This document shows positions 34,618 to 44,013 of a stretch of DNA of 64,000 nt, in pieces. The notes beneath the pieces are model-generated. The model searched no databases, had not been told where the DNA came from, and worked only from the letters and a program-made list of their open reading frames with translations. Made by a program: the position numbers and the translations under genes. Where the stretch lies: the NCBI RefSeq assembly GCF_005938655.1, contig NZ_VCQT01000001.1, forward strand, positions 124,001-188,000. The letters are read 5' to 3'. Origin of the DNA: Alloalcanivorax gelatiniphagus (GTDB lineage Bacteria > Pseudomonadota > Gammaproteobacteria > Pseudomonadales > Alcanivoracaceae). Positions within the stretch are counted from its first letter, which is position 1. Each line of letters begins with the position of its first letter.

Positions 34618-36103
34618 CGACCAGCGCCTGGTCACCGCCAGCATCATGCTGGCCACGGTGATGCAGGTGCTCGACACCACCATCGCCAATGTGGCGTTGC
34701 CGCATATGCAGGGCAGCCTGTCGGCGAGCACCGACCAGATCACCTGGGTGCTCACGTCCTATATCGTTTCGGCGGCGATCATGACCCCGGCGGTGGGCTT
34801 TTTCGCCGGGCGCCTGGGCCGGCGCCGCCTGTTTCTGTGGTCGGTGGCCGGGTTCACGGTGGCCTCCGGGCTGTGCGGGCTGTCCGCCAACCTGGATCAG
34901 ATGGTGATGTTCCGCATTCTGCAGGGCATCTTCGGCGCCGCCCTGGTGCCGCTGTCCCAGTCGGTCCTGTTGGACACCTACCCGGTGGAGAAACACGGCC
35001 AGGCCATGGCGATCTGGGGCATGGGCGTGATGGTGGGGCCGATTCTCGGGCCCACCCTGGGGGGCTGGCTCACCGAGTGGTACAGCTGGCGCTGGGTGTT
35101 CTATATCAATCTGCCGTTCGGCCTGCTGGCCTTCGCCGGCATCTGGATCAGCGTGGCGGAAAGCGAAACCCGCAAGGTACGCTTCGACACCCTGGGCTTC
35201 GCCTTTCTCGGCCTGGCCATCGGCGCGTTCCAGCTGATGCTGGACCGGGGCGAGCAGGAGAAGTGGTTCGAGAGCTTCGAAATCCAGATCGAGGCGCTGC
35301 TGGCGGTGCTCGGCTTCTACCTGTTCGTGGTGCACTCGCTGACCCGGAAAGATCCGTTTATCAATCTGAGCCTGTTCAAGGACCGCAACTTCGTCACCGG
35401 CGTGGTGTTTATCTTCGTGGTCGGCATCATTCTGCTCGCCACCATGGCCCTGCTGCCGCCGTTCCTGCAGCAATGGAAGGACTACCCGGCGGTGACCACC
35501 GGCCTGGTGCTGGCGCCAAGGGGGCTGGGCTCCATGTTCTCGATGATGCTGGTGGGCCGGCTGATGCGCACCCGGCTGGACCCGCGGGTGCTGGTGGTCA
35601 CCGGCCTGGTGCTGATCTCCGTGTCGCTGCACCAGATGGCCGGCTTCACCCTGGAAGTCAGCCGTCAGACCCTGGTGTGGACCGGGGTGCTGCAGGGGCT
35701 GGGGCTGGGCCTGGTGTTCGTGCCCGCCAGCACGCTTACCTACGCCACCCTGAAACCGGCGCTGCGCACCGAAGGCGCCTCCCTGTTTTCGCTGTCGCGC
35801 AACCTGGGCTCCAGCGTGGGCATCTCGATCATGACCGCCATGCTGTCGCGCAATATGTGGATCAACCAGCAGCAGCTCGGTGAGCATATGCACCTGCGGG
35901 CCTGGATCGCCCAGGGGCTGCCGATGAAGGATATGGTGGGCGGGGTGCCGGCGGCGGTCTACCAGACATTGATGGCGCAGGCGGCGGAGATCAGTTACAT
36001 GAACGATTTCCGGCTGCTTATGTGGATCAATATGGCGGCCATCCCGTTGGTGCTGCTGTTGCGTCACCAACAACGCCGTCCCGCGTCGGAGGCGGGCGCG
36101 TAG
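34604..36103 (+). CDS. emrB: EmrB-like MFS multidrug transporter (DHA2, 14 TMS)
   Basis: A 499-residue major facilitator protein with about fourteen hydrophobic segments. The DHA2 motif VLDTTIANVALPHMQGSL lies in the first helix, with ITWVLTSYIVSAAIMTP, GRLGRRRLF (motif A) and GPILGPTLGGWLTE (motif C of antiporters). It should expel hydrophobic toxicants by proton antiport with EmrA. The stop codon TAG (36101-36103) is the first three bases of the REP array, so the C-terminus was fixed by the repeat. Confidence 0.94.
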   Translation: MPRINDQRLVTASIMLATVMQVLDTTIANVALPHMQGSLSASTDQITWVLTSYIVSAAIMTPAVGFFAGRLGRRRLFLWSVAGFTVASGLCGLSANLDQMVMFRILQGIFGAALVPLSQSVLLDTYPVEKHGQAMAIWGMGVMVGPILGPTLGGWLTEWYSWRWVFYINLPFGLLAFAGIWISVAESETRKVRFDTLGFAFLGLAIGAFQLMLDRGEQEKWFESFEIQIEALLAVLGFYLFVVHSLTRKDPFINLSLFKDRNFVTGVVFIFVVGIILLATMALLPPFLQQWKDYPAVTTGLVLAPRGLGSMFSMMLVGRLMRTRLDPRVLVVTGLVLISVSLHQMAGFTLEVSRQTLVWTGVLQGLGLGLVFVPASTLTYATLKPALRTEGASLFSLSRNLGSSVGISIMTAMLSRNMWINQQQLGEHMHLRAWIAQGLPMKDMVGGVPAAVYQTLMAQAAEISYMNDFRLLMWINMAAIPLVLLLRHQQRRPASEAGA

Positions 36104-36660
36104 GAGCGGCTTCAGCCGCGATCAACCGGCGGTGCCATCAGCATCGCGACTGAAGTCGCTCCTACACCCGATCCGAATCCCGGTGGCCAGGGACGTATGT
36201 AGGAGCGGCTTCAGCCGCGATCAAACGGCGGTGCCATCGGCATCGCGACTGAAGTCGCTCCTACACTCCGATCCGAATCCCGGTGCCCGGGGGCGTATGT
36301 AGGAGCGGCTTCAGCCGCGATCAAACGGCGGTGCCACTGGCATCGCGACTGAAGTCGCTCCTACATCCGATCCGGGGCCCGGTGGCCGGGGACGTGTGTA
36401 GGAGCGGCTTCAGCCGCGATCAACGGCGGTGCCATCGGCATCGCGACTGAAGTCGCTCCTACACTCCGATCCGGGGCCCGGTGGCCGGGGGGGTATGTAG
36501 GAGCGGCTTTAGCCGCGATCAACGGCGGTGCCATCGGCATCGCGACTGAAGCCGCTCCTACACTCCGATCCGGGGCCCGGTGGCTGGGGGCGTGTGTAGG
36601 AGCGGCTTCAGCCGCGATCAGCGGCGGTGCCATCGGCATCGCGACTGAAGTCGCTCCTAC
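36101..36660. repeat. Tandem array of six inverted REP units
   Basis: Forward REP cores (AGGAGCGGCTTCAGCCGC) start at 36101, 36200, 36300, 36399, 36498 and 36597, a period of 99-100 bp. Each is followed after about 20 bp by a reverse core (GCGACTGAAGTCGCTCCTAC, in one unit GAAGCCGC), so each unit is one inverted pair, with a ~35-bp spacer rich in GGGCCCGGTGGCC between units. It fills the whole 577-bp gap between convergent emrB and acs. The 99-bp period keeps one frame open across units, but no real gene is seen. Confidence 0.92.
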
Positions 36661-36680
36661 ATTTCCGATCCCGGTTCGGG

Positions 36681-38627
36681 TCAGTCGTTGCCGTTCTTGC
36701 GGGTTTTGATCAGCTCATCCACCACCGCCGGGTCGGCCAGGGTGGAGGTGTCGCCCAGGGAGTCCAGTTCATCGGCGGCGATCTTGCGCAGGATACGGCG
36801 CATGATCTTGCCGGAGCGGGTCTTGGGCAGGCCCGGGGCGAAGTGGATCAGGTCGGGCTTGGCGATGGGGCCGATTTCCTGGGTGACCAGTTCGCGCAGC
36901 TCGGTGATCAGTTCGTCGCTGCCCTCGGAGCCGCTCATCAGCGACACATAGGCATAGATCCCCTGACCCTTGACCTCGTGCTGGTAGCCCACCACGGCGG
37001 CCTCGGAGATGCTCTTGTGCAGCACCAGCGCGGACTCGATCTCGGCGGTGCCCAGCCGGTGGCCGGACACATTGAGCACGTCGTCCACCCGGCCGGTGAT
37101 CCAGTAGTAGCCGTCCTCGTCCCGGCGGGCGCCGTCGCCGGTGAAGTAGTAGCCCGGGTAGGCGCTGAAGTAGGTGTCGATCATGCGCTGGTGGTCGCCG
37201 TAGACGGTGCGGATCTGGCTTGGCCAGCTGGCCTTGATCACCAGGTTACCGGAGGTAGCGCCCTCCAGTTCCTTGCCGTCCGGGTCCATCAGCCCCGGCT
37301 GCACGCCGAACATGGGCAGGGTGGCGGAGCCGGGCTTGAGGTCCACGGCGCCGGGCAGCGGGGCGATCATGATGGCGCCGGTTTCGGTCTGCCACCAGGT
37401 GTCCACGATCGGGCAGCGCTCCTCGCCCACCACCCGGTAATACCACTCCCAGGCCTCCGGATTGATCGGTTCCCCCACCGTGCCCAGCAGCCGCAGGCTC
37501 TTGCGTGAGGTTTGTTTGACCGGGCCGTCGCCCTGGCCCATCAGGGCGCGGATGGCGGTGGGGGCGGTGTAGTAGATGTTCACCTTGTGCTTGTCCACCA
37601 CCTGCCAGTGGCGGGAGGCGTCCGGGTAGGTGGGCACGCCCTCGAACATCAGGGTGGTGGCGCCGTTGGCCAGGGGGCCGTAGACGATGTAGCTGTGGCC
37701 GGTGATCCAGCCCACGTCGGCGGTACACCAGTAGATGTCACCGTCGTGATAGTCGAACACGTATTTGTGGGTCAGCGCCGCCTGCAGCATGTAGCCGGCG
37801 GTGCTGTGCAGCACGCCCTTGGGCTTGCCGGTGGAGCCGGAGGTGTAGAGGGTGAACAGCGGGTCCTCGGCCTCCATCCATTCCGGTTCGCACTGGTCGG
37901 AGACCTGCTCCATGGCTTCGTGGTACCAGACATCGCGGCCGTCATCCCAGTCCACCTTGTTGCCGGTGCGGCGCACCACCACGCAGGTATGCACGTCATG
38001 GCCGCCGTCGTTCATGGCCTTGTCGGTGTTGGCCTTGAGAGGAATCAGTTTGCCGCCGCGCACGCCCTCATCGGCGGTGATCACCGCGCTGGCGCCGGCG
38101 TCCTGGATACGGTCCTTGAGCGCTTCCGGCGAGAAGCCGCCGAACACCACCGAGTGGATGGCGCCGATGCGCGCGCAGGCGAGCATGGCATAGGCCGCTT
38201 CCGGGATCATCGGCATGTAGATCACCACCCGGTCGCCCTTTTTCACGCCCCGGTCCTTGAGCACGTTGCCCAGCCGGGAGACCTGCTCGAACAGTTCCTG
38301 ATAGCTGATGCGCTTGTCCTGGCCCGGGTCGTCGCCTTCCCAGATGATGGCGGTCTGGTTGGCGCGCGCCGGCAGGTGCCGGTCCACGCAGTTGTAGCAG
38401 GCGTTGAGGGTGGCGCCCTGGAACCAGGCGGCGCGGCCCTCCTTGAAATCCCAGTCGCTGACCGTGTCCCAGCGGGTTTTCCAATCAAGCAGCTCATCGG
38501 CGCGGTCGGCCCAGAAGGTGTCCGGGTCACTGACCGATTGCTGATACCAGCGATCGTAGGTTTCCCGATCCATCAGAGTCTGGCGTTTGAACGCCTCCGG
38601 TACCGGGTGAATCTTTTGTTCTGACAT
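36681..38627 (-). CDS. acs: Acetyl-CoA synthetase
   Basis: A 648-residue AMP-forming acetate:CoA ligase. Motifs are [14 protein letters not shown], the adenylation loop [55 protein letters not shown] and C-terminal [11 protein letters not shown], whose Lys is the acetylation-control site in the family. ATG 38627 has AAGGAG upstream; the longer open frame is not family-like. It converts acetate to acetyl-CoA; in Pseudomonas an acs gene also lies beside panBCD. Confidence 0.97.
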   Translation of the reverse strand: MSEQKIHPVPEAFKRQTLMDRETYDRWYQQSVSDPDTFWADRADELLDWKTRWDTVSDWDFKEGRAAWFQGATLNACYNCVDRHLPARANQTAIIWEGDDPGQDKRISYQELFEQVSRLGNVLKDRGVKKGDRVVIYMPMIPEAAYAMLACARIGAIHSVVFGGFSPEALKDRIQDAGASAVITADEGVRGGKLIPLKANTDKAMNDGGHDVHTCVVVRRTGNKVDWDDGRDVWYHEAMEQVSDQCEPEWMEAEDPLFTLYTSGSTGKPKGVLHSTAGYMLQAALTHKYVFDYHDGDIYWCTADVGWITGHSYIVYGPLANGATTLMFEGVPTYPDASRHWQVVDKHKVNIYYTAPTAIRALMGQGDGPVKQTSRKSLRLLGTVGEPINPEAWEWYYRVVGEERCPIVDTWWQTETGAIMIAPLPGAVDLKPGSATLPMFGVQPGLMDPDGKELEGATSGNLVIKASWPSQIRTVYGDHQRMIDTYFSAYPGYYFTGDGARRDEDGYYWITGRVDDVLNVSGHRLGTAEIESALVLHKSISEAAVVGYQHEVKGQGIYAYVSLMSGSEGSDELITELRELVTQEIGPIAKPDLIHFAPGLPKTRSGKIMRRILRKIAADELDSLGDTSTLADPAVVDELIKTRKNGND

Positions 38628-38990
38628 GGCTGTCTCCTTGATACTGCCCGCTGGTCTGTTGTTATTCCCGTGCGAGACGGGAGCCCGTGGCGCCACGGCA
38701 GGGCCGGGCCTTACCGGAAGGCGCATGGCCACGCATTATCCCGCCGTGGCCGCGTCGGCTGAATTCCACCATGGTCTATGACCGTGATGCTTTCCGGCCG
38801 GCGCGCGGGCTGATGAAACCTTATTGTCCGGTCCTACTGTAGAGCGGAACAGGGGGCGGTGCACCCTTAAGACCAAAGGCGAATGGCGGGGCGGCGGAGC
38901 CGCTGTCAGGCTGGAGCACGGTATAGGGCGAGGCATAAAAAACGCCGGCGCGGGGCCGGCGTTTCATGAGGGCGAAAACGGGGTGGCGGG
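38628..38990. other. acs-panD intergenic region
   Basis: A 363-bp gap. It contains the panD terminator at 38937-38964 and, nearer acs, a palindrome CCGTGGCGCCACGG around 38687-38700 in the likely acs leader. No coding frame with family features and no clear sigma-54 or sigma-70 promoter could be assigned. Confidence 0.5.
38937..38964 (-). terminator. panD terminator
   Basis: Read on the minus strand: AAACGCCGGC, loop CCCGC, GCCGGCGTTT with six T in the tail, 27 bp after panD. A strong intrinsic terminator separating the pan genes from acs. Confidence 0.9.
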
Positions 38991-39371
38991 TCAGGCCACC
39001 TGGACCGGAATGGCGTTGCTGGTGCCTTTCACGGCGTTGCCTTCGCCCATGTAAATCAGACGCGGCTTGTAATTGATCAGCTCGGAGCTGGAGTAGTTGG
39101 CGTAGGCGCAAATGATCACCCGGTGGCCGGGCTGCGCTTTGTGCGCGGCGGCGCCATTGACGGAGATAATCTTGGAACCCTCTTCGCCACGAATGGCGTA
39201 GGTTTCAAAGCGCTCGCCGTTGTCCAGGTTGTAAATCTGGATTTGCTCGTACTCAAGAATGCCGGCCATGTCCATCAACTCGCCGTCGATGGCGCAGGAG
39301 CCTTCATACTCGAGTTCCGCGTGGGTCACGCGGGCCTGGTGCAACTTGGCTTTCAGCATGGTGCACTGCAT
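38991..39371 (-). CDS. panD: Aspartate 1-decarboxylase
   Basis: A 126-residue PanD proenzyme making beta-alanine from aspartate. The self-cleavage site is the Gly-Ser of [11 protein letters not shown], where Ser becomes the pyruvoyl cofactor; the rest of the fold is conserved ([35 protein letters not shown]). ATG 39371 has GAGAGGT before it; the upstream extension to 39464 is not family-like. Downstream of panC by 153 bp. Confidence 0.97.
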   Translation of the reverse strand: MQCTMLKAKLHQARVTHAELEYEGSCAIDGELMDMAGILEYEQIQIYNLDNGERFETYAIRGEEGSKIISVNGAAAHKAQPGHRVIICAYANYSSSELINYKPRLIYMGEGNAVKGTSNAIPVQVA

Positions 39372-39524
39372 GTCGGGTACCTCTCTGAACAACCCCTGGA
39401 ACGGCCCCTGGGGCCGGCCTCTGCGAGGGGCCGGCAGTATGCATGAACCCCCGGTCACATACAAGAAAGGGGATACAGCCTGTATGGGGGCCTTTTTGGT
39501 AAGCCTTTTCGGTAAAACAGCCTA

Positions 39525-40379
39525 TCAGGACGCCGGCAGCGTCAGCGCCAGATTGTCGATCAATCTGGGCTTGCCAAGCCGGGCGGCGGCGGCGATCACC
39601 AGGTCCCGGTCGCCGGCGTCGGCCGGGGCCAGGGTGCGAGCGTTGGCCACGGTCACGTAATCCACCTCGAAGCCCTCCGCGGAGAGGGCGGCGGCGGTGC
39701 GCGCCTCCAGCTCCCGGAAGTCCCGTTCACCGGTTTCCAGGGCCCGGCGGGCCTGGTCCAGGTGATGCTGGAGGCGGGGCGCGCGGGCGCGCTCCTGGTC
39801 GCTCAGGTAGCCGTTGCGGGAGCTCATCGCCAGGCCGTCCGCGTCACGGGCGATGGGGGCGCCGACGATGCGGATCGGAAACAGCAATTCCTCGGTCATG
39901 CGGCGCAGAATCGCCAACTGCTGGAAATCCTTCTCGCCAAACACCGCCACGTCCGGCTGGACGATATGGAACAGCTTGCTCACCACCGTGGCCACGCCTC
40001 GGAAATGGCCGGGCCGGTCGGCGCCGCACAGGTAGTCGCCCAGGCCGTCCACGTCCACCCAGGTGTGGTTGGCGCCGAGCGGGTACATCTCGTCCACCGA
40101 CGGCGCGAACAGCACCTCCACCCCGGCGTCCCGCAGCCGGTCGGCGTCCGCGTCCAGGGTGCGCGGGTAGGCGTCAAAATCCTCGCCGGGGCCGAATTGG
40201 GTGGGGTTGACGAACACCGACACCACCACCGCGTCGCAGTGGTCCCGGGCGGTGTGCACCAGGCTCAGGTGGCCGTCGTGGAGATTGCCCATGGTGGGCA
40301 CCAGGCCGACGCTGAGGCCGTCGCGGCGCCATTGCGCCACCCGCGCCCGCACGTCGGCGACGCTATGCAGGATGTCCAT
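39525..40379 (-). CDS. panC: Pantothenate synthetase
   Basis: A 284-residue ATP-dependent ligase of pantoate and beta-alanine. Conserved VPTMGNLHDGHLSLV (ATP HxGH), FVNPTQFGPGEDFDAYPRTL, the GEKDFQQLAILRRM loop and DGLAMSSRNGYL. It starts two bases after the panB stop, so translation is probably coupled. Confidence 0.98.
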   Translation of the reverse strand: MDILHSVADVRARVAQWRRDGLSVGLVPTMGNLHDGHLSLVHTARDHCDAVVVSVFVNPTQFGPGEDFDAYPRTLDADADRLRDAGVEVLFAPSVDEMYPLGANHTWVDVDGLGDYLCGADRPGHFRGVATVVSKLFHIVQPDVAVFGEKDFQQLAILRRMTEELLFPIRIVGAPIARDADGLAMSSRNGYLSDQERARAPRLQHHLDQARRALETGERDFRELEARTAAALSAEGFEVDYVTVANARTLAPADAGDRDLVIAAAARLGKPRLIDNLALTLPAS

Positions 40380-40381
40380 GG

Positions 40382-41170
40382 TCAGAAACAGTGTTCGTCG
40401 GTGGGGAAGCGGCCGCTTTTGACCGCTTCATGGTAGGCGCGGAAGGCACCCGCCACGCCGCCGTCGGATTCCGCCATGAAATCCTTCACGAAGCGCGCCG
40501 GGCGCGGGTTCAGGCCCAGCATGTCGTGCAGCACCAGCACCTGGCCGTCGCATTCCGGGGCGGCGCCGATGCCGATCACCGGGGCCTCCACGGCGGCGGT
40601 GATTTCCGCGCTCAGGGTGCGCGGCACGCATTCCAGCACGAACAGGGCGGCGCCGGCCCGGTCCAGGGTAAAGGCGGCGTCCAGCAACTCCCGGGCGCCG
40701 GCCTCGTCCTTGCCCTGTACCCGGTAGCCGCCGAAGGCGTTCACCGCCTGCGGGGTCAGCCCCAGGTGCGCGCACACCGGCACGCCGTTGCGCTTGAGCA
40801 CGGTGACCGCCTCGGCCAGCCAGGCGCCGCCTTCCAGCTTGATCACGTTGGCGCCGGCTTGCATCAGGGCGGTGGCCGCGTCCAGGGTGCTCTCCAGGGT
40901 GGCGGCGCCCATGAACGGCACATCGGCGATGATCAGGCTGCCCTGATTGCCGCGCGCCACGCATTCGGTGTGGTAGACCATCTGTTCCAGGGTCACCGGC
41001 ACGGTGCTTTCCTGGCCCTGGATCACATTGCCGAGGGAATCGCCGATCAGCATGGCGTCCACGCCGGCTTCACTGATCAGGCGTGAGAAAGTGGCGTCGT
41101 AGGCGGTCAGGACGGAGAATTTTTCGCCGTCGTCCTTGCGTTTCTTGAGGGTGCGGATGGTAACGGGCAT
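40382..41170 (-). CDS. panB: 3-methyl-2-oxobutanoate hydroxymethyltransferase
   Basis: A 262-residue PanB that makes ketopantoate. Conserved ISEAGVDAMLIGDSLGNVIQG (metal-binding Asp/Ser), VKLEGG-type IKLEGGAWLAE, CAHLGLTPQAVNAFGGY and the Glu in FVLECVPRTL. ATG 41170 has GGGAG upstream. First of the panB-panC pair, following the deoxynucleoside kinase gene. Confidence 0.97.
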   Translation of the reverse strand: MPVTIRTLKKRKDDGEKFSVLTAYDATFSRLISEAGVDAMLIGDSLGNVIQGQESTVPVTLEQMVYHTECVARGNQGSLIIADVPFMGAATLESTLDAATALMQAGANVIKLEGGAWLAEAVTVLKRNGVPVCAHLGLTPQAVNAFGGYRVQGKDEAGARELLDAAFTLDRAGAALFVLECVPRTLSAEITAAVEAPVIGIGAAPECDGQVLVLHDMLGLNPRPARFVKDFMAESDGGVAGAFRAYHEAVKSGRFPTDEHCF

Positions 41171-41209
41171 GGGTAGCTCCCTGGGGCCGGTTCACGCCGC
41201 TGTCGGGTG

Positions 41210-41887
41210 TTACACCAGCGGGCGGGGATTAAAATAGTGGCGGCCCGTGCGGATGTCCAGCAACTCGCCCACCAGTTGCTGATAGTCCGCTTCGCCGCTG
41301 ACCAGATCGATTTCGGCGGCGTTGACGATCAGCAGCGGTGCCGCGTCATAGAAGTGGAAGAAGCGGGTGTAGGCGTCGTTGAGGCGGCCCAGGTAGTCCG
41401 GGTCGATGCGCTGCTCGATGTCGTGGCCCCGTTTCTGGACCCGCTGGCGCAGCACCCCGGTGGGGGCCTGCAGATAGATCACCAGGTCCGGCGCCGGGGC
41501 GTCCAGCAGCATGTGCCGGAACACATTGTCGTAGAGGGCGAATTCGTCCTCGTCCAGGTTCACTTCGGCGAACAGCCGGTTCTTGTCGACCAGAAAGTCC
41601 GCCACCTTGGGGCCGGTGAACAGATCCTGCTGCTGCAACTGGCGCAGCTGGTCGGCACGCTGGAACAGGAAGAACAGTTCGGTCTGCAGGGCATAGCGTG
41701 CCGGGTCCTGGTAGAAGCGGCCCAGGAACGGGTTGTCCTCGGCCTGCTCCAGCAGGGTGTCGAAGCCGAAGGTGTCCGCCAGCCGGCGGGTCAGGGTGGT
41801 CTTGCCGACACCAATGGGGCCTTCCACGGCGATAAAGCGGGGCAGTTCGCCGGTGGCGCGCAGTTTGTTGATGCGTTCAGTCAGCAA
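41210..41887 (-). CDS. Deoxynucleoside kinase family protein
   Basis: A 225-residue P-loop kinase of the dCK/dGK-like family: Walker A IAVEGPIGVGKTTL, the lid/acceptor region FFLFQRADQLRQLQ, DRLF-like DKNRLFAEV and DLVIYLQAPTGVLRQRVQKRGHDIE (LID motif). It should phosphorylate deoxynucleosides; specificity is not readable. The start is taken as TTG 41887, with GGAGGAGG about eight bases upstream, overlapping the folK end by 11 bases; the frame stays open to 41968 inside folK, but that extension lacks family features. It is inserted between folK and panB. Confidence 0.85.
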   Translation of the reverse strand: MLTERINKLRATGELPRFIAVEGPIGVGKTTLTRRLADTFGFDTLLEQAEDNPFLGRFYQDPARYALQTELFFLFQRADQLRQLQQQDLFTGPKVADFLVDKNRLFAEVNLDEDEFALYDNVFRHMLLDAPAPDLVIYLQAPTGVLRQRVQKRGHDIEQRIDPDYLGRLNDAYTRFFHFYDAAPLLIVNAAEIDLVSGEADYQQLVGELLDIRTGRHYFNPRPLV

Positions 41888-42377
41888 ACCGGTCCTCCTC
41901 CAGACGGTGCAGGCGATGCAGGGGCTGATCGGCCACCGCCGACCAATGGTCCGCCAGGGCGGTGCCATCCGGCAAGCGGCAATCCGGCAGGCGGTCGAGC
42001 AGCGGGCGCAGCACGAAGGCGCGGCGGGTCATTTCCGGGTGCGGGATACGCAGGCGCGGCAGGCGCACGCTGGCCTGATCCCACAGCAGAATATCCAGGT
42101 CCAGGGTGCGCTCCCCCCAGTGGCGGCGGCGCTGGCGGCCGGCGGCCTGTTCCAGCCCCTGCAGGGCATCGAGCAGCGCCAGCGGGTCCAGATCGGTGTC
42201 CAGCAGCGCCACCGCGTTAACGTAGTCGGGCTGGTCCTGGGGGCCCACCGGGGCGGTGCTGTACAGGTCCGAATGGCCCAGCAGGCGGGTCTCCGGCAGC
42301 GTCGCCAGGGCGCCCAGGGCGCGGGTCACCTGTTGCTCCGGGTCGTTCAGGTTGCTGCCCAGGCCGATTACCACCAC
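41877..42377 (-). CDS. folK: 6-hydroxymethyl-7,8-dihydropterin pyrophosphokinase
   Basis: A 166-residue HPPK of folate synthesis, supplying the substrate for FolP. N-terminal VVVIGLGSNLNDP, the signature RHWGERTLDLDILLWD with the two metal Asp, and PHPEMTRRAFVLRPL. GTG 42377 is preferred: it has AGGGGT upstream, gives family length and lies four bases after the pcnB stop. The open frame to 42467 is the pcnB Gly/Arg tail in another frame. Confidence 0.93.
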   Translation of the reverse strand: MVVIGLGSNLNDPEQQVTRALGALATLPETRLLGHSDLYSTAPVGPQDQPDYVNAVALLDTDLDPLALLDALQGLEQAAGRQRRRHWGERTLDLDILLWDQASVRLPRLRIPHPEMTRRAFVLRPLLDRLPDCRLPDGTALADHWSAVADQPLHRLHRLEEDRFAD

Positions 42378-42381
42378 GGGC

Positions 42382-43851
42382 TTACCCCTGATTGGAGGAG
42401 GAGGAACGTCCGCCGCGGCGCCGCCGGCGACGGCGACCGCCCCCGTTGTTGCCGCCGCCGCCATCACCGCCGGCGCCCTGGTTGGGCCCCAGGGCCTGGG
42501 TCATGGCGTAGCGTTCCTGCTCGTCGACCTGCTGATAGCGGGTCCACCAGGCGCCCAGGCCGGCACGGATCTCGCCGGCCTGCTCGCGGAGCAGCAGAAA
42601 ATCGTAGGCGGCGCGGAAGCGCGGGTGCTGCAGCAGGGTGTCCGCCCGTTTGCCGCCCCGGCGGGGCAGCCGTTGCTGCAGGTCCCACATTTCCCGCATC
42701 ACCGTGGAGAAGCGGCGCGGCACGGCGGTGTGCTGGATCTGCTGATCCAGCGCCCAGCTGGCGGCCTTGTGCAGGGCCGGCGCCGGCGGCACGCCATCGG
42801 CCCGGTACTTGTCCAGGCGCGCGGTCACCACCGGCCACAGCAGCACCGCCAGGATAAAGGCGGGGGTCACCGGCTTGTCTTCCGCCAGGCGCGCGTCGGT
42901 ATTGTCCATGGCCGCCAGAATCATCGCTTCCCAGGTCTCGCCCTGATCGCCTTGCAGGCAGAGGTCGGTCTCCGGGAACAGGAAGGGAAACAGCCCCAGC
43001 TCGCGCAGTTCCTGGTAGGAGGCGCGGGCATGGCCGCTGAGGAACAGCTTGAGGACCTCGTCGAACAGCCGTGCCGGCGGCACCTGCAGCAGCAGCTCGG
43101 CGAGGCGCGGGATCGGCTCGGCGGTGGCCCGGTCCGGCTCGAAGCCCAGCTTGGCGGCGAAGCGCGCCGCCCGCAGCATGCGCACCGGATCTTCCCGGTA
43201 GCGCTGTTCCGGGTCGCCGATCAACCGCAGCACGCCGCGCTCGATGTCCCGGCGGCTCTGCACGAAGTCGTACAGGGCGAAATCGGCGATGTTGTAGTAG
43301 AGCGCATTGACGGTGAAATCCCGGCGCAGCGCGTCTTCCTCGATGCTGCCCCAGGCATTGTCACGCAGTACCAGGCCGGTTTCCTCATGGGCCAGGTGCT
43401 GGTCGTCGTTCATGTCGTCGCGCTGGAAGGCGCGGAAGGTGGAGACTTCGATGATCTCGCGGCCGAAGCGCACATGCACGATCTGGAAGCGCCGGCCGAT
43501 GATGCGGCTGCGCTTGAACAGACGATGCACCTCATCCGGCGTGGCGTCGGTGACCACGTCGAAGTCCTTGGGCTGGCGCCCGCACAGCAGGTCTCGCAGG
43601 CAGCCGCCCACCAGATAGGCCTCGAAGCCGCCTTTGTGCAACCCGTACAGTACGTTCAGCGCGGCACGGGAAATGTCCTTGCGCGAGATCGTGTGCTGAT
43701 CGCGGGGAATCACCCGCGCTTCGGGAAGTCGGGGCGAGTCAAAGGAACCTTTGCGCAGGAGTCGGGTCCAGAGGAATAGGAATGGTCTTGAAATGAGAGT
43801 CCAAAGGTGCGGAAAAAATGCCGCTGAACGCTCTACGAATCTGGATGCCAT
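42382..43851 (-). CDS. pcnB: Poly(A) polymerase I
   Basis: About 489 residues. The nucleotidyltransferase core has EAYLVGGCLRDLLCGRQPKDFDVVTDA (catalytic Asp pair), RRFQIVHVRFGREIIEV and RRDFTVNALYYNIADF, then the RNA-binding neck RYREDPVRMLRAARFAAKLGF. The C-terminus is an Arg/Gly/Ser tail (GGGRRRRRRRGGRSSSS) suited to RNA contact. It adds 3' poly(A) tails that target RNAs, including small RNAs, for decay. ATG 43851 is chosen tentatively; the frame stays open to 43995 and the Shine-Dalgarno is weak. Adjacent to cbrAB as in Pseudomonas. Confidence 0.93.
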   Translation of the reverse strand: MASRFVERSAAFFPHLWTLISRPFLFLWTRLLRKGSFDSPRLPEARVIPRDQHTISRKDISRAALNVLYGLHKGGFEAYLVGGCLRDLLCGRQPKDFDVVTDATPDEVHRLFKRSRIIGRRFQIVHVRFGREIIEVSTFRAFQRDDMNDDQHLAHEETGLVLRDNAWGSIEEDALRRDFTVNALYYNIADFALYDFVQSRRDIERGVLRLIGDPEQRYREDPVRMLRAARFAAKLGFEPDRATAEPIPRLAELLLQVPPARLFDEVLKLFLSGHARASYQELRELGLFPFLFPETDLCLQGDQGETWEAMILAAMDNTDARLAEDKPVTPAFILAVLLWPVVTARLDKYRADGVPPAPALHKAASWALDQQIQHTAVPRRFSTVMREMWDLQQRLPRRGGKRADTLLQHPRFRAAYDFLLLREQAGEIRAGLGAWWTRYQQVDEQERYAMTQALGPNQGAGGDGGGGNNGGGRRRRRRRGGRSSSSNQG

Positions 43852-43982
43852 TGAGCAAAAAACGTCCTGACGAGATGAAAGGCGGCATGGTAGCACTTTT
43901 TCGCCGCCACCGGTCATCCGATATGGAGAAAGGTCTGGAGAGTGAGTTACACTTCCGCTCTGGTGCGCCGGGGCCGAAAAGT

Positions 43983-44013
43983 AAAAAGGGACCACAACCT
44001 TGGTCGTGGTCCC
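43983..44013 (-). terminator. Terminator of the CrcZ-like RNA
   Basis: On the minus strand GGGACCAC, ten-base loop, GTGGTCCC, then TTTTT. It lies between the A-rich unit and pcnB, pointing toward pcnB, and ends the small transcript. Confidence 0.85.

Noticed and set aside
36361-36639. Minus-strand frame of 92 codons with repeating MAPPLIAAEAAPTH modules
   Set aside because: It is the translation of the 99-bp REP array (33 codons per unit); no family features and no start context.
36101-36660. CRISPR array
   Set aside because: Regular 99-bp period, but spacers between repeats are near-identical and repeats are inverted pairs; no cas genes.
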